Source of the DNA: Diploscapter coronatus
Taxonomy: Eukaryota; Nematoda; Chromadorea; Rhabditida; Rhabditidae
Assembly: GCA_964036155.1 (NCBI GenBank)
Contig: OZ038422.1
Coordinates: 85,459,201-85,523,200 of the forward strand
Length of the DNA: 64,000 bases
Direction: 5' to 3'
Shown one piece after another: positions 47,094 to 60,666 of the stretch. Position 1 is the first letter of the stretch. Each line of letters begins with the position of its first letter. Below the pieces are notes generated by a model. That model saw only the letters and a list, made by a program, of their open reading frames with translations, did not search any database and was not told the origin of the DNA. Made by a program: the position numbers and the translations under genes.

Positions 47094-50000
47094 TCAAATA
47101 TCAGTTCTCTTTCGAATGTTCTTCGTCGCTGATTTTTTCTTGAACTCGATGGGACCTTTCACCTGAAAATCGATATTTACATGTAACAATTAGAAATCGA
47201 ATTTGGACGCGAAGTAGTGAGCCGCGTAGAAGAGAAACGAGAGACGAATAGCGTGTGATTTTGGAGTATCGACATGTTCTCTCCCAATCAATAATACAGG
47301 CACGATTTTTCAATAATATCGGGGGTATCATTGATAGAAATACATTTTCTGATAGGATGATCGAAATTCACCTTTTTGGTCAGCACGGCAGCAGTTTTCT
47401 CCTCGAACTCGATTTTCGGCTCAGCGGCCTCGGCCTTTGCCAATTCCTCCTCTCTCTGTTTCTTCTGTTCTTCCAATTCGCGATATCTTGCGGTCAAAGG
47501 AGATTCGAAACTGGCACTTCTAAAATTGTTCGCGTTTTCGAACAAATCAAATTTCCACTCAAAATATGTTGTATATTCCATTTTTTCTAAATTTAAGCTT
47601 AGAAAATATTCTTAATAGAAAATTTTAAAGTAGTCTTTTTCGAATTTTTACCTTTCCTTCTCCTCTTGAGTAATTCTGATCCAAGGTCCGAACGGCCCGG
47701 ATTTGCTATTTCCAGTCTGCTGAGTTATTATGTCTTCCACGCTTGGGGCTTCCTGAAATTTCGATTACATTATTTTATTTAAAAAAAAAAAAAGCATTTT
47801 TGCCTGTTTAATCTCAGAATATTCCTGTTCTCGTTCATTCGCATCTTTCAACCCGGTGATCATCACATCGCCAGAGTAGAAGACGTTTGACGAAGTAGGC
47901 AATTCATCGGAAGGAAGTGGAATGCCAGAGTCTTCTTCTGTAATAAAATTATATTTTTCTTTGTTTAAGTTCGAGGTTAAGTCAAAATTAAAAATGTATA
48001 AATAGAGTGACCTTCAGAGTTTTTACTCCTTTTGAGGAATAAATAGTCATGGTAAAGTAGCAAAAACAGGTGAGCATTTAAAGAAACCATAGATAAATTT
48101 TAGAGTTTTTTTTTTTTTTAAATGAAGGGATAATTTTATGATTATTTTACCTGCAGTTTTCTCCTTTTTCGGTTCCTTCTCGGTCCTCTCAGCCTTGACT
48201 TTAGGCCCTCTATCTTCCCACTTCTTCTTCCGCTTCTTTCCATGATCGTCCTTCAAAATCTCAGCATCCTTAGGCACGGCAAGTCCTTCCGAAGTGATTT
48301 TGGACTTCAGGAAGTCTTTGATCGCTGAAAATATATTTTTAATTCGGAATTTTAGGATAAAAATAAAAATATTTATGAGTTTTTTTCGAATTCGATGGAA
48401 ATTAAAATTATCTTTTTTTAAATATTACAAAAAATATCTTACTATCCCGCTCCATCTTCTGAATCTCGCTCTCGGTGGCCCGTTTGCCCTTGTAGTTCTG
48501 CTTCTTGTTCTTCTCCAATTCGGCAAGCTGCTGTTGATAAGCCTCCGCAGTCAGGAATTTGCCCGGTCGCTCCCACGTGGTTGCTGAAAATATCGAACTT
48601 TAGAAAGAAAATGTTCTCCTGTAGACTCAAGAACTTTTCATAAGAAATCTATTATAAAAATGCTATCTTCGCGAGAAATACGATGAGAAATTTTCGAGAA
48701 AGTCGAATTATCTTTAGACTATTAATTCCATCCTAAATTTGGTATTTGAATTATGAAATGAAATAAAGTTAAAGAAGAAATCCTACTTCCGTCATTAATT
48801 TTTATATTTTATTTACGAGAGAAAGTCTTGAATCAATATGGTGTGAAAAATAATTTAAAAAAAAAACCTACATCCATCATAAATGTGCCAATAATACGGT
48901 CTTCCATCTTCGGCTTCAGCTCGCACCCACAGCACGGCCTCCTCAGTTGGAGGTGCGAAAGGAAGGGCTGGTCCTGCGGCCGCGGCAGCCATGAATGGGT
49001 CGATCTGAAATCATTATTCACTCATCTTCAAGGTCGGACTATGCTCTAACTGAATTTAAAATGCCCTATAATCCTTCACATTTCAAAATCTAGCTATGTT
49101 AAAACTTGAAGAGGGAAAATGTTGATTATAGATATCACACCTGAGGCCCACCGACTCCTGACAAACGAGGTCCGAATGATGTGCCATCAGTCAGGTTTAC
49201 AGACATTGCTGAAAAATCATGTGTGTTTTCTTTTTTAATTTTTCCTACGAAATAGTGTTCTTTAATGAAAATACAAATTTAGATGAATTATTTTAGCTAG
49301 AAGAGGTATAACTAGGAAAAGAAAACTTGGAAGATATAATTTTTTGAAGGAAGTTGTGTTAACATTTGGCCTACCCTTCGTAGAAATCTCGCTCTTCAAG
49401 GCGGTTTTCAGAGAATTTGACAGACCGCCTCTTGACACCTGGCATTTCAAATTTAGTTCTAAAATGCGAAAAGCGAAAAATACCGTTCCAGCCGAAATGC
49501 CACCTTCCCGCAAATTCGCCATTGCCTTCGACATCGAGCCTACGTCCTTGTATTGCTTTGGGTCGAAAGCAGGGGGACGGATTCCAGTTTCTGAAATAAA
49601 AATTACAAGCTCTTTAACTTTTAAATGTTTACCAGGCAATTCAGGTCCGTGAGTTATTCCCTCTCCGTGCTCTTTCATCGAAGCGAGCGCAGCAGACTCC
49701 ATGTGTGCGATGGTCGACATCATTTTTGCGGTCTGAAAAAGGTTTTTCTTAATTTCTTTTTCATAAGCCGCCCAAAATTATGTTAGTTTTCTCCTAAACT
49801 TAAAGTTGAATCAAGTTATTTCCAAAAACCTCAAATTTAAGTGGATTTAGAATATTCCAAATGATGAAAGCTTTCTTAAGTTAAAACAAAAATTTTCAAC
49901 CTGCAGATCTTTATCTGTCCTAGCCTTGCCGAGGTCTCGAATCTTCGCAGCGAGGGCGGCTTTGTGTCGCTGACCGTTTTCATGATGCTCAATCGAGGCT

Positions 50001-50214
50001 CGGTTGTTACCGAAGTAGCACTGAAAAGGTTTGTTAAAACAGAAAAATAATTTTGAAATATAACTTTAAAAATGATATTTTCTTCAAATAATAATCACGT
50101 TCGAGAGCGGAAATGATATCTTTAAAAATAAATTTGCAGGCTAAGATAATCAGAAAATCGAACCTTGCAAATCTCGCAGAACTTCTTGCCTTGGGACACC
50201 CAAAATTCCGTCAT
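47094..50214 (-). CDS. WBP4: WBP4/FBP21-like spliceosomal protein (matrin zinc finger + WW)
   Basis: Thirteen exons (50214-50164, 50020-49901, 49732-49633, 49590-49484, 49438-49375, 49208-49141, 49004-48872, 48583-48443, 48324-48151, 47937-47804, 47752-47652, 47519-47372, 47162-47094) encode 469 aa. WBP4 is a spliceosomal B-complex protein that binds proline-rich splicing factors through WW domains. The start MTEFWVSQGKKFCEICK with CYFGNNRASIEHHENGQRH is the N-terminal U1-type/matrin zinc finger (C-x2-C...H-x5-H). One WW domain is clear (LWVRAEAEDGRPYYWHIYDG followed by STTWERP); a second is not seen. The C-terminal half is Lys/Glu-rich and coiled-coil-like. The ATG follows TTTTTTTCAGAAA. The intron after 47804 uses a GC donor. 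The last intron's acceptor lies in a MITE end. Confidence 0.92.
47163..47292 (+). mobile_element. Introner-like MITE family, copy 3 (WBP4 last intron)
   Basis: Aligns with 6179-6321 and 9356-9493 (CGATATTTACATG, TTGGACGCGAAGTAGTGA, AGAAGAGAAACGAGAGACGAATAG, CTCTCCCAATCAATA). Its left end is shortened and abuts the terminal WBP4 exon: the minus-strand ATTTTCAG acceptor is formed where other copies read TTTTCTC. Confidence 0.8.
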
Positions 50215-50460
50215 TTTCTGAAAAAAATAAAGATTTAGGAAAAAAACGTTAAAATGCCAAGATATTTCAACGAATACAACGTAAATTTTCAATCATTTTC
50301 AGGAAGAAGTAATAAATAACCTTTTTATTTCCACCGATCTGATAAGTATTCTTGAAAATCGATAAATTATCACAAATAAAACACAAAATATACAAAAATA
50401 GAATTTGGAAATGAAAATCACAAAATTTAAGATAGAAGCGGTACAAATTTTGAAAACTGT
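50215..50460 (-). promoter_or_regulatory. Short RABL6-WBP4 intercistronic spacer
   Basis: Only 246 bases separate the RABL6 stop from the WBP4 start on the same strand. AATAAA occurs on the minus strand at 50329-50324, followed about 105 bases later by the TTTTTTTCAG acceptor before WBP4. This spacing is typical of nematode operons with trans-spliced downstream genes; operon status is inferred. Confidence 0.45.
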
Positions 50461-53400
50461 TTACAAAGGGTCGTAATCCCTATCCACTGGTTCATTACCT
50501 TCCAATTCACCCCCAAGAAAATCCTCCAATGCAGCCCTGGGAGATTTGTCCTCTTTCCGTTTCGTTTTCTTCACTTTCTTGCCTTTTTCGGCACCTTCCT
50601 CATCGAATTCTTCCTTCTTTTTGCCGGATTTTTTCTTTTTCTTTTCCTCTCCTGTTCCATCTTCAGTATTTTTCTTGGATTTCTTTGCTTTAATCTTCGT
50701 TTCTTTTGAAGGTTCCTGAAAATAAGAGATAATGCTGAATATTCGAATCAGTTTTGAAAGAAACAAGTGAAAGATAAAATGAAATATAGACTTCTTTTCC
50801 ACATTTTCTCAAATTAAATTTTTTCAAGATACCATTTTGTAAAATCCAACCTGTTGCGTATTTTCAATCAACCAATCCAATTTGACATTATCTGCCTTCG
50901 TCTTGCTCGATTCCGTTTTGACCTGCCTCTCTTCATCTTCGCTTTTCTGCGGCAGTTTGATTCCGATTTCTTCATCGGACGAGTCGTTTTCTGCCCATTT
51001 TGGTTGAGAAAGATTTGTTGGGTTTGACGATCCGTGAGAGGAATCATCCGCTAGCCAGGCATCAAAATCTGCCGCTGAAAATCAACTGATTCAAGGTTTA
51101 AGTCGAAGAAATTTTCATCCATCTTTCTTATACTAATTTAGAGCTCTTCATAGAACGAGTATTTGACAATAAAGTACAGGCAAGATTCTTGTACTTTTAG
51201 AGTTTTGGTAAAGTTTTTTTCTCGAAATTATTAAATTCAAAAATACCTGCTAGCGCCGCTGAAGCTTCTGGATTTTGTGCCTGGTTCACATTCGAGCTTG
51301 GACTTGGCAACTTCACTGGTTCTAAGGCAGAAGGAGCGAGTTGCAATTGTAACTTCCCCTCTGGCTCGGCATTTTCACTGGACGGGGACTGGAGGGAAGA
51401 AGCTGGGGAGATTCGTTCGGGAACTTTGTTCCTCATCGAATTCGACGGGCTGTCCTCCATCTGCAGGGGCAGATCGCCCTCGGGCGTGTCGAATTCATCG
51501 CCGGAAGAACTTCCATGATCATTGTCGGAGAGTTTGACTTTGTAGGCTGAAAAATCAACAATTGAAGAATAGATTTTTTTAAATTTATTAAATTGGCATG
51601 AACTTTTAACACTATTTTAATTGTAATTCCTGCCAAAAATATTGAAATAACATTCGAGCTAGAATATTTCAATTTTAAGTTTAAGCAGCATATTTGATTT
51701 TAAAAAAAAATACATTCGTAAAAAGCCAATAAAATTCCTACCTAAAGGAGTAACAGACGCAGATCGTTCCTCTTGCTTAACAGCGCTGCTCAGATGTAAG
51801 TTCTTCGGCTTCACCAGTTCGCTGCCCTTTCGCTCCTGCGCCAATTTCGCCATTTTCGCGCTCAAATCGTCGTCCTCCATGAAATCGTCCTCGGTAGTGC
51901 GGACCATCGTGTTTTGCGAGTCACTGAAGATTGAAAATACTGATTTTTTGTTAGATTTTCGAAAATATTTTAAAATTATTCCATGAAAATTGTTGTCCTG
52001 GTTAATAAATCCTCTTCATCGCTTTTTTAGAACTTTCAAAATTAGAAGTTTTAAACCATCTTCTTTCCTTAAAATCACATGGTAATAGAATTTTCCACGT
52101 GCAACTTTCTACAAATGTTAAAATCGTTTTTTATTCGAAAAATTAAAGAAAAAATTGAAAAAAACCCACTCATCACTGCCAATCGACCTCTGATTCGACA
52201 GAGCCAAATTGCTGGGTCGCTGCATTCTCTGTCCAGTTTGAGTGGTTGCCTCTTCAGCCAGAAAATCGTCGATGTCATCCCCAGAGCCGTCCACCATCAC
52301 GAACGAATTCGTTCCCGCACAACCTTGCGAGGAGTCGGAGGCGGCTGCTGAATTAGAAATGGTGATACAATATGCTTCTTGTTTCTGAATTTTCAGTATT
52401 CGAACGATTTTCCCTCATACTAGTTTCCAGGTTTTTAGTTAGAATTGTAAAAGTAAAGCAAAAAGGCGGCATTATTCTGAAAATTAAGAGGAAGAAATTT
52501 TTGAAATAACAAATAGAAATTAGTATTTAGAAACAGGAAAAGTCTTACTCGGAGAATGACTAGATGTCGCTGAATGTGCCTTTGAACCTCTGAAAAACTC
52601 ATCATTCAATTTCCCTAATTCGGATTTATTTCCTACTTAGTCGGTGATATATTCTGTCCGGGAATTGGTTGACCTCCACCCATAACTCGGCCACTCGCAG
52701 CGGCAGCTGGAAATTGTTTGCCCGCACCCTGGTTTTCGGCGATTTGACGACGTCTTTGGGTGATGGTTTCGATGAATCTGGGAAAAAACAATGTTCCTTT
52801 CTAAAATGCTCTTTTAGCCTCTCTTAAATTAAGTTATTATTTTAGCCATTCTTTAGATTTCTTTTCAACTTCATATTTTAGTTCTTAAAACTATTTCTTA
52901 CGTTTCGTAATCAGCTTCAGGTGTTTCCGAGTAGCAGTCCAATTCAGAATAACTCGATATGATTTCCTTCTTGTTCGTTTGCAACTGTCTTTTCAGGGTT
53001 TCACGCTAAATTTGTCTTTCTTGAAAATAAAATGATCGAAATTTTACCTGAAGACATAAAAATGGAATATTGAAGAATAGGTAGACGAACTTAAGTCCGA
53101 ACGCATTACGCATAGAGGCAGGAGTCCATCGACACCTCGGGTGACCATCGGGGGATGGATGGGAGCTGAAAAATTCGATTTTTAAAGCTCGGACGCATGC
53201 GAAATTTAAAAACCATATAATTCCAAAGTCTAAAAGATAAAAAGATTTATTAAAGCAATCATTTAACAATTTTACAACTGAATATGCATGAAATTTTATG
53301 TCATGGCTATTTTTGTACAATGTTCAAATCAGAAATTAGGTTAGTCATGAGAAGTGCCAGGCTGATCTTCACTTTCTTCTTCATTCACAGTAGAAAGTCG

Positions 53401-56400
53401 ATCGCGATTCTGGGTCTCCTATAATCAATTCATTGTCGCTTTAAATTTAGAGCCAAATTTAACCCCGAGGATTAAATCGTTTATGGCCCTCTGTATTTTC
53501 ATATACGGCTGTTCTTTTGTTCTACTATTAATTCTCCGCTTTTCCTACACATCCTAACTTCTTATCCCCAGACAAATACAGCCGTATATGAAAATGAAGG
53601 AAACAATTTCATTTATGAATGCAATACCTGGCGTCTTTCTACCAATTCCTCCCATTCGACTCCATCGCTACTCGACGCAGGAGTGACCTTGAGACTCAAC
53701 ATTGTTCCGCAACAATCGTTCCTTTCGACGTTCCCACCGTCAGTTATGAGAAGACGTCGGACGACGGTGATCGGACTTCGGCAGAAGGGGCATCTTTAAT
53801 GAGACGAAATTTTAGCATCCAACAAGATATAGATCAACGCTTAGACAAAGGGTCGACAGCCGCAAATTTATAGCTTTTCTTAGTGCTTGAGGGAAAATAT
53901 GTGGATGAACCCGGCCCTACTTCATCTCGCCTCCCATTTCAGTTCTCCAAATCTCGCCCAAACAACAGCAACAAATCACATGTCCACAACCGAGCTGTCG
54001 ATTCGCCCATCTCTCGATGCAAATCGAGCATTCGTCACAGAAATCGGGCAGTTCAAATTTTCCTGATCGAGTTGTTACCTAGAAATTCTTAACCTCAAGT
54101 CTTTTTATCTACAAGCAGCAGAGCTTAAGCCAAATTCTCCTAGTGTATCCCCATAAGGCAAAATATTGTCGAAATCTTCATGAGTACTCTATGTATTAGC
54201 TTTCTATTAAAATAATATTCGCATAGCCCCTCCCCTACAATAGTTTTTCGTTCGGACTGAAAGTCTGCCTACAAGATAGCCATTCTTACCTCCTTCCTGC
54301 GTCCATTTTCTCCGTCGTTCTGGCCACTAACCGGCGTACGTCTTTTTCTGATACTGACTGGTTCGAAGACCAACCTGCCCAGAACATATACGAAAAGGAA
54401 GAATGCCAGGGTCTGGTCGACCTTCAGCATGATCAGAATGAGATGTTGCTCGTTTGTAGGGGGTTGATCCGTTTTGAGGTAGAAGTGGGTGATCACCATT
54501 GAAGTTGTGGTCGATTGGATGATTGCCATCGCTGGAATAGGATCATTTGGACATTAGATGACGAAAATGGGGAACTAAGGAAATGAAGAATGGATGCATT
54601 ATTTAACTTACCTGAAATGGCTAGGGAAAGGGATAGCATAACGCGATGAGCCCTCCGGGAGAATTTCACCATCCAGCCCTTGGCTCGCACTCGACCGGAG
54701 GTCCAATCGATCTAAAATGTAAACGAAAGATTAGGTAAGTCAACGATTCGAGTCGCTTCTTCCATCGCGGATTTTGGTTAGAGATGAAGAGAAAGCTATT
54801 TTTGAAATTTTAAGACATTTTTTTTTAAAGAAAACCCTACTTCTACTCTCCCGGCGCTAACGAGATAATGAAAAAGCATGGTGCTCCACATTGTCATGGT
54901 GAACATCAGAGAAGTCAGGCTGAAGGCGAACACCGTATCGTCTCCCGCCCAGTCGTGGGTTACGATGTTGCCTAGCAATAAGTAAAATAAAGACTTTCTG
55001 AAAATTTTAGACGATAAAAATTACCTGGCCACTGATACAAGGCGTAACCGTAAAGCACAAAGGCCGAGAAATGTCTGCAGAGAGCTGACCAGGGGATGCC
55101 CGTGCAGAAGACGTTCACCCCGTTTTGGTCGAATATTGCCATCTAAAAGTTGAAAGGTGCTAGGAGAAGAAGACTTGCAGTGCAAATGAATAATGGTATA
55201 CCTAATTTCCGCCAAATATACCCATGGCTTTCCCATTTGGTATGGCTTCTCTCGTCTCTCTATCATACACACTACTCTTGCCTTTCTTGCCCCGAGGTAT
55301 CTAGATTTGGAGAGCGAGCTGATGCAAGCGATTGTACCGTAATGGTAGAGAGTTGGAGATATGTCACTATCGATGACAATTTCGAATCTCTCTTCTGCAA
55401 TAATCTTTGACGTATTTGCCTTTATAAACACGTGTTTTGAAGAGATAGAGGCATAGAAGCCATACGAAAATGGGAAACCAAGGGAACGCTTGGCTTAAAC
55501 CGAGGGTACGAAAGAGAACAGGTAGTGGAATTCAGAAATGGTACGGGGAGAGACAGGTACTAGAAATTGGAATTGGTACGGGTGAACACTCGAAATAAAA
55601 ATCAAAATCGGTATGGGGAACACTCGGAGTGAAATTGAACTCTACCTGGGGAATCCAATAAGAAGACTGTGCCATTGACATGTAATCGAATTATGCAATT
55701 AACAAGTCGAATTGTAGTGAGTAATTATCAAATTGAATAGAGCGGGAGGAAATCGATAGCCAAAGAATGCATGTCAAGGAATAGATGCTATCTATTTCTT
55801 CCCGATCAAACAAGTGAGGCCCACTTGATTCTGATAAGGGAATAATAATAAGAGATAAATAAAAACACTAGATAATAATCAATGAAAAAATACGAAAATC
55901 AAAATAACGTCGAATTTGAATTCAAAACGTCTTGAATTCGAATAAAACTCTCTAAAATCTAAAAAATAATTAAAAATTGCCTACTTATTGAACAAGTCCA
56001 CAAAAGAGCTGATTTGCAAGTCGGTGACCTGACGGTGGTGGCCCATGTCCCGGTGATTCGCGACGATTAGAACCTGGAAAATTTTGAAATTTCGGGAAAA
56101 AATCGACATTTTAGTAAACTTTAAACCTGTTACAGGCTATGAAATAAAATGTGAAAGTCAATTAGAATCCAACTCTTGAATTTCTGTATGTCATATTAAA
56201 AAGGATAAAAATTCTAAGAAATAAAATTAAAAAATAAATCTTCTAGAATTAATCTCAATTTGAAATTTCTGTATGTCAAATTAAAACCAAAAATGCAAAA
56301 ATAATAGAGATAATAATATTCTACCGGAATATGCTCAGGGACGGTGTTGATCTCCTTCTGCACGTAGTCCCAGGTCCACTGCTTCGTGATGTCCAACATG

Positions 56401-57420
56401 AAAATCGCACCGTGAGCGCCCTTATAGACATCCACGAAACGAGCGTCGCACGCAGCGTCTTCCCACTGAATGAAATAAATCTTTGAAAAAATCAATCAAA
56501 ATAATGTGTCTTCTAGAATTATTTTTTAAGAAAAAAACCATAACGAAAAGTATAAATATATTATTCCATAAAGATAGTTCCTATCACATCTTATTTCAAA
56601 TCATAAAAATCGAGTTTTTACCTCTTCACCATCAGTTTTCGCGACCGTGTTGCTGAGTTTCAATTTATCGTTCTTGATTCTCTTTTTCGTAGACTGGTCC
56701 ACTATGTCCCAAACATCGACCTTCACAACGTCATCTGTAGCCTTATAATTCCAGTGGATATTCGCTACCTGAAAAGATAAAATTTTGAAAAAATCAATAA
56801 TTTACGAAAATGGTAAGAAAAGAAAAGATGCTTTTTCTAATCGAATCCTTTTATTTTTGTATGTTACGATTAAATGACTTTTCTAAGTTTACGTACACAG
56901 ACTTGCAAATAAAAACCTGCACCCGCGGGTCGAGTGTCAAATCTTGACAAAAACTGTAAGCCTACGTATAGAAAATGATTTAAAAAAAAGCACCTGAATC
57001 TCATCCGTAGCGACATATTCTTCTTGAAATGGAAATCCTTGCAGCCGTTTCAGCAGACAGGACTTTCCAACGTTTCTGTCGCCTCTGATCACGATTTTCA
57101 CTGAAGATTTTAAAATTTATTTTAATCAGATCAGCTTTCTTAATAAAAAATTACAGAAAAAAAATGCATTTTCGAAAGTATCTTTTATAATTAAATAGCT
57201 TTAATATAGAAAAAAAAAACCCTTAAAACTCACTATTATACTGAACCCCTCTAGCATATTTCCTCTGCAGTTCCTGGTCGCATCGTTGTACGCCCCTAGG
57301 CATTGATCCGGAGTTCTGCTGATGGTTCGCGAATCCGGATGGCAGATGTCCTGCATTCGGTCCGCTTTGCGAGGGACCATCCTTGTCACCGGCTAATTTT
57401 CGTCGAAGAGCGGTTATCAT
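50461..57420 (-). CDS. RABL6: RABL6 (RBEL1/Parf) large Rab-like GTPase
   Basis: Fourteen exons (57420-57234, 57100-56994, 56768-56622, 56465-56325, 56073-55985, 53165-53048, 53005-52902, 52777-52637, 52589-52549, 52347-52170, 51923-51742, 51546-51247, 51074-50851, 50715-50461) encode 737 aa, close to the human length. The N-terminal Ras-like fold shows the P-loop [19 protein letters not shown] in the switch II position and [20 protein letters not shown] occupies the base-specificity position, so NKxD is not canonical, as in the family. [19 protein letters not shown] then [12 protein letters not shown] is a RABL6 hallmark. The long acidic, Ser-rich middle and Lys-rich tail are low complexity, and the C-terminal ALEDFLGG...DYDPL box matches the family end. 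The 2.8-kb intron 55984-53166 contains a whole RING gene. Confidence 0.93.
53341..55142 (-). CDS. Four-span RING-finger membrane protein (probable E3 ligase), nested in RABL6 intron
   Basis: Seven exons (55142-55025, 54971-54841, 54711-54612, 54531-54290, 54078-53921, 53793-53628, 53418-53341) encode 330 aa. There are four hydrophobic segments: [40 protein letters not shown], the [23 protein letters not shown] pair, and [17 protein letters not shown] basic loop follows, then a RING-HC motif [11 protein letters not shown]...[12 protein letters not shown]...KCPFCRSP, whose cysteine/histidine spacing fits C3HC4. The end is an acidic [14 protein letters not shown] tail. Predicted role: ubiquitin ligase of an internal membrane; closest family uncertain. 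The ATG directly follows TTTTAG, so an upstream exon is not excluded. Same strand as its host. A MITE sits in intron 6. Confidence 0.82.
53485..53600. mobile_element. MITE, GGCCCTCTGTATTTTCATATACGG-type repeats
   Basis: Left GGCCCTCTGTATTTTCATATACGGCTGT and right ACAGCCGTATATGAAAATGAAGG are inverted copies. Located in the last intron of the RING gene. Its ends resemble those of 36796-36924. Confidence 0.65.
55143..55984. other. RABL6 intron upstream of nested gene
   Basis: About 840 bases between the RABL6 exon ending at 55985 and the nested RING start. It would hold any private promoter. An inverted pair GAGAGACGAGAGAAGCC (minus strand) / GGTAT-rich segments near 55200-55330 and repeated GGTACGGG motifs near 55530-55610 were noticed; no exons. 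Confidence 0.4.
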
Positions 57421-58706
57421 CTGAAAGATCAAACATTTTATTCTCGAAAAATTTGAAAAATAAATCCAAATTTGGAATATTCGATAAGATCTTGAATTTT
57501 CGAAATTCAATAGGAAACTTTCACTAACTCTGATGGGAAGTGTTTTGGAGGAACGAAATGATGGTTTTGAATGAAAAATCAAATATTTCGAAGGAAAGTC
57601 CGAAAAAAAGAACAGATAAAAAGGTGAAAATAAGGTGAAAGGACTTCTGAGATAAAGATAGGTCGCCTCCCCCCCCCTTCCCTGTCCTGCTTATGCCGCC
57701 TTCCCTCCCGCGGTTGCGAGTGTTTCCTTTCTTTTCACCCTCTTATTTTCTGCGCTCTCTTCATAACGTCGATTCTATCCTCTTTCCTACCCTGAGGGGC
57801 GTTATTTTTCCGACCAAATAAGGCACAAAAAGATAAAGGATATTGAGAGTGAGCAAACAGGTAAAAAAGAGTACAAATTTGAATTAAAAGAATTTCACTT
57901 GAATCCGAAAAAACGGATAAGATATTTTTAGAGATCAAACTCGATCTGATTTGATTTTTTTTCAATTTAAAATTTTTGTATTTGTTTATTCATGATTATT
58001 ATGTTACGTTCGATAAAATACGTTTACAATACGTAAAAAAAAGGATAAATAATTTGCATATTTTTGTGCCCTCTAAAATGAATTTATACTGAAATTCTAG
58101 ATTATAACTAAAAAGCAGTTAAAGATAAAACACCATATGAATAAATTTGGAGTGCCATGATAAAACGTCGTGATTAGATGAACTGAATGGATATACCAGG
58201 CTGCATTCGTCCAGAGATAAAAGCCAAAAGAATGTTTAGATACACGTTTTTTGGATGAAAAATAGAATCGGTTTTGGAGGGTAAAACATAACCATTTTGT
58301 ACAAGAACCAAGAAAGATGTTCAATGAATTCGAAGGAATGATAAACTCGATTTGGCGATAATTATGCCGATTTTCACGTTCTCGATCGAATTTCTGAAAT
58401 TTTAGAGTGCGAGTAAAAACTGTCAAAAAATGAGTACCTTGCCCCTCTCAAAGAACAATTGCTACGATTTTATCTTTTCTCATATCAAAAAAAGAAAAGA
58501 AAAGCTTTTGGGGGCAAAGCGGTTATTTTTGGAAATATTGTGCTCGCATTCAAACATTGGTGATTTTGATGGCAACCTGGAAAAACACAACAAGACGACG
58601 AAATAGTATTGGAGAAGAACACATACAAACCTTTTCCTACTCTACCCCATACCATTTCGTACGTCTTGTCGTCGTTTTTCCCAAGTTGCCGATTTGGATA
58701 ACCTTT
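57421..58706. other. Spacer between NTMT1-like gene and RABL6
   Basis: Contains the RABL6 upstream region with a C-rich tract (CCTCCCCCCCCCC at about 57667) and a MITE at 58571-58690 in the NTMT1-like 3' flank. No further gene. Confidence 0.5.
58571..58690. mobile_element. MITE with GGCAACCTGGAAAAACACAA terminal repeats
   Basis: GGCAACCTGGAAAAA...CAAGACGACGAAATAGTATTGG is mirrored by CCATACCATTTCGTACGTCTTGTCGTCG...CCCAAGTTGCC. 120 bp; the long arms would form a stable hairpin in RNA. Confidence 0.7.
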
Positions 58707-60348
<1,642 letters not shown>

Positions 60349-60666
60349 TCTGGCTGAATTTTGAATCGTCCTAAATCCTTGATGAAATCTGCTTCTATTC
60401 AAAAATCGTCGGGCGAAAATTTGACTTCCGGAGAGAGCAAATCGAATATTTGGTGCTGGCGCCGTTGATAAACTGAACATAAAAAAGCAACTTAAAAACC
60501 GTGAAAATAAATAAAAACAATAAAAAAAGCCCCGATTTCAAATGGAAGTTGCACCAAAATACACCAAACAAAAAACGCTCATTTTGGCGCAGCAAGGGAA
60601 TTTCGCTCCATTTCTATTCATTTTTGATGGTCGTCAATTTTTTTTTCATTTTCAGAAGGAATTTCG

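Noticed and set aside
55021..55431. Long 136-codon minus-strand frame upstream of the nested RING gene
   Set aside because: Overlaps RING exon 1 in another frame and has no coding-like features.
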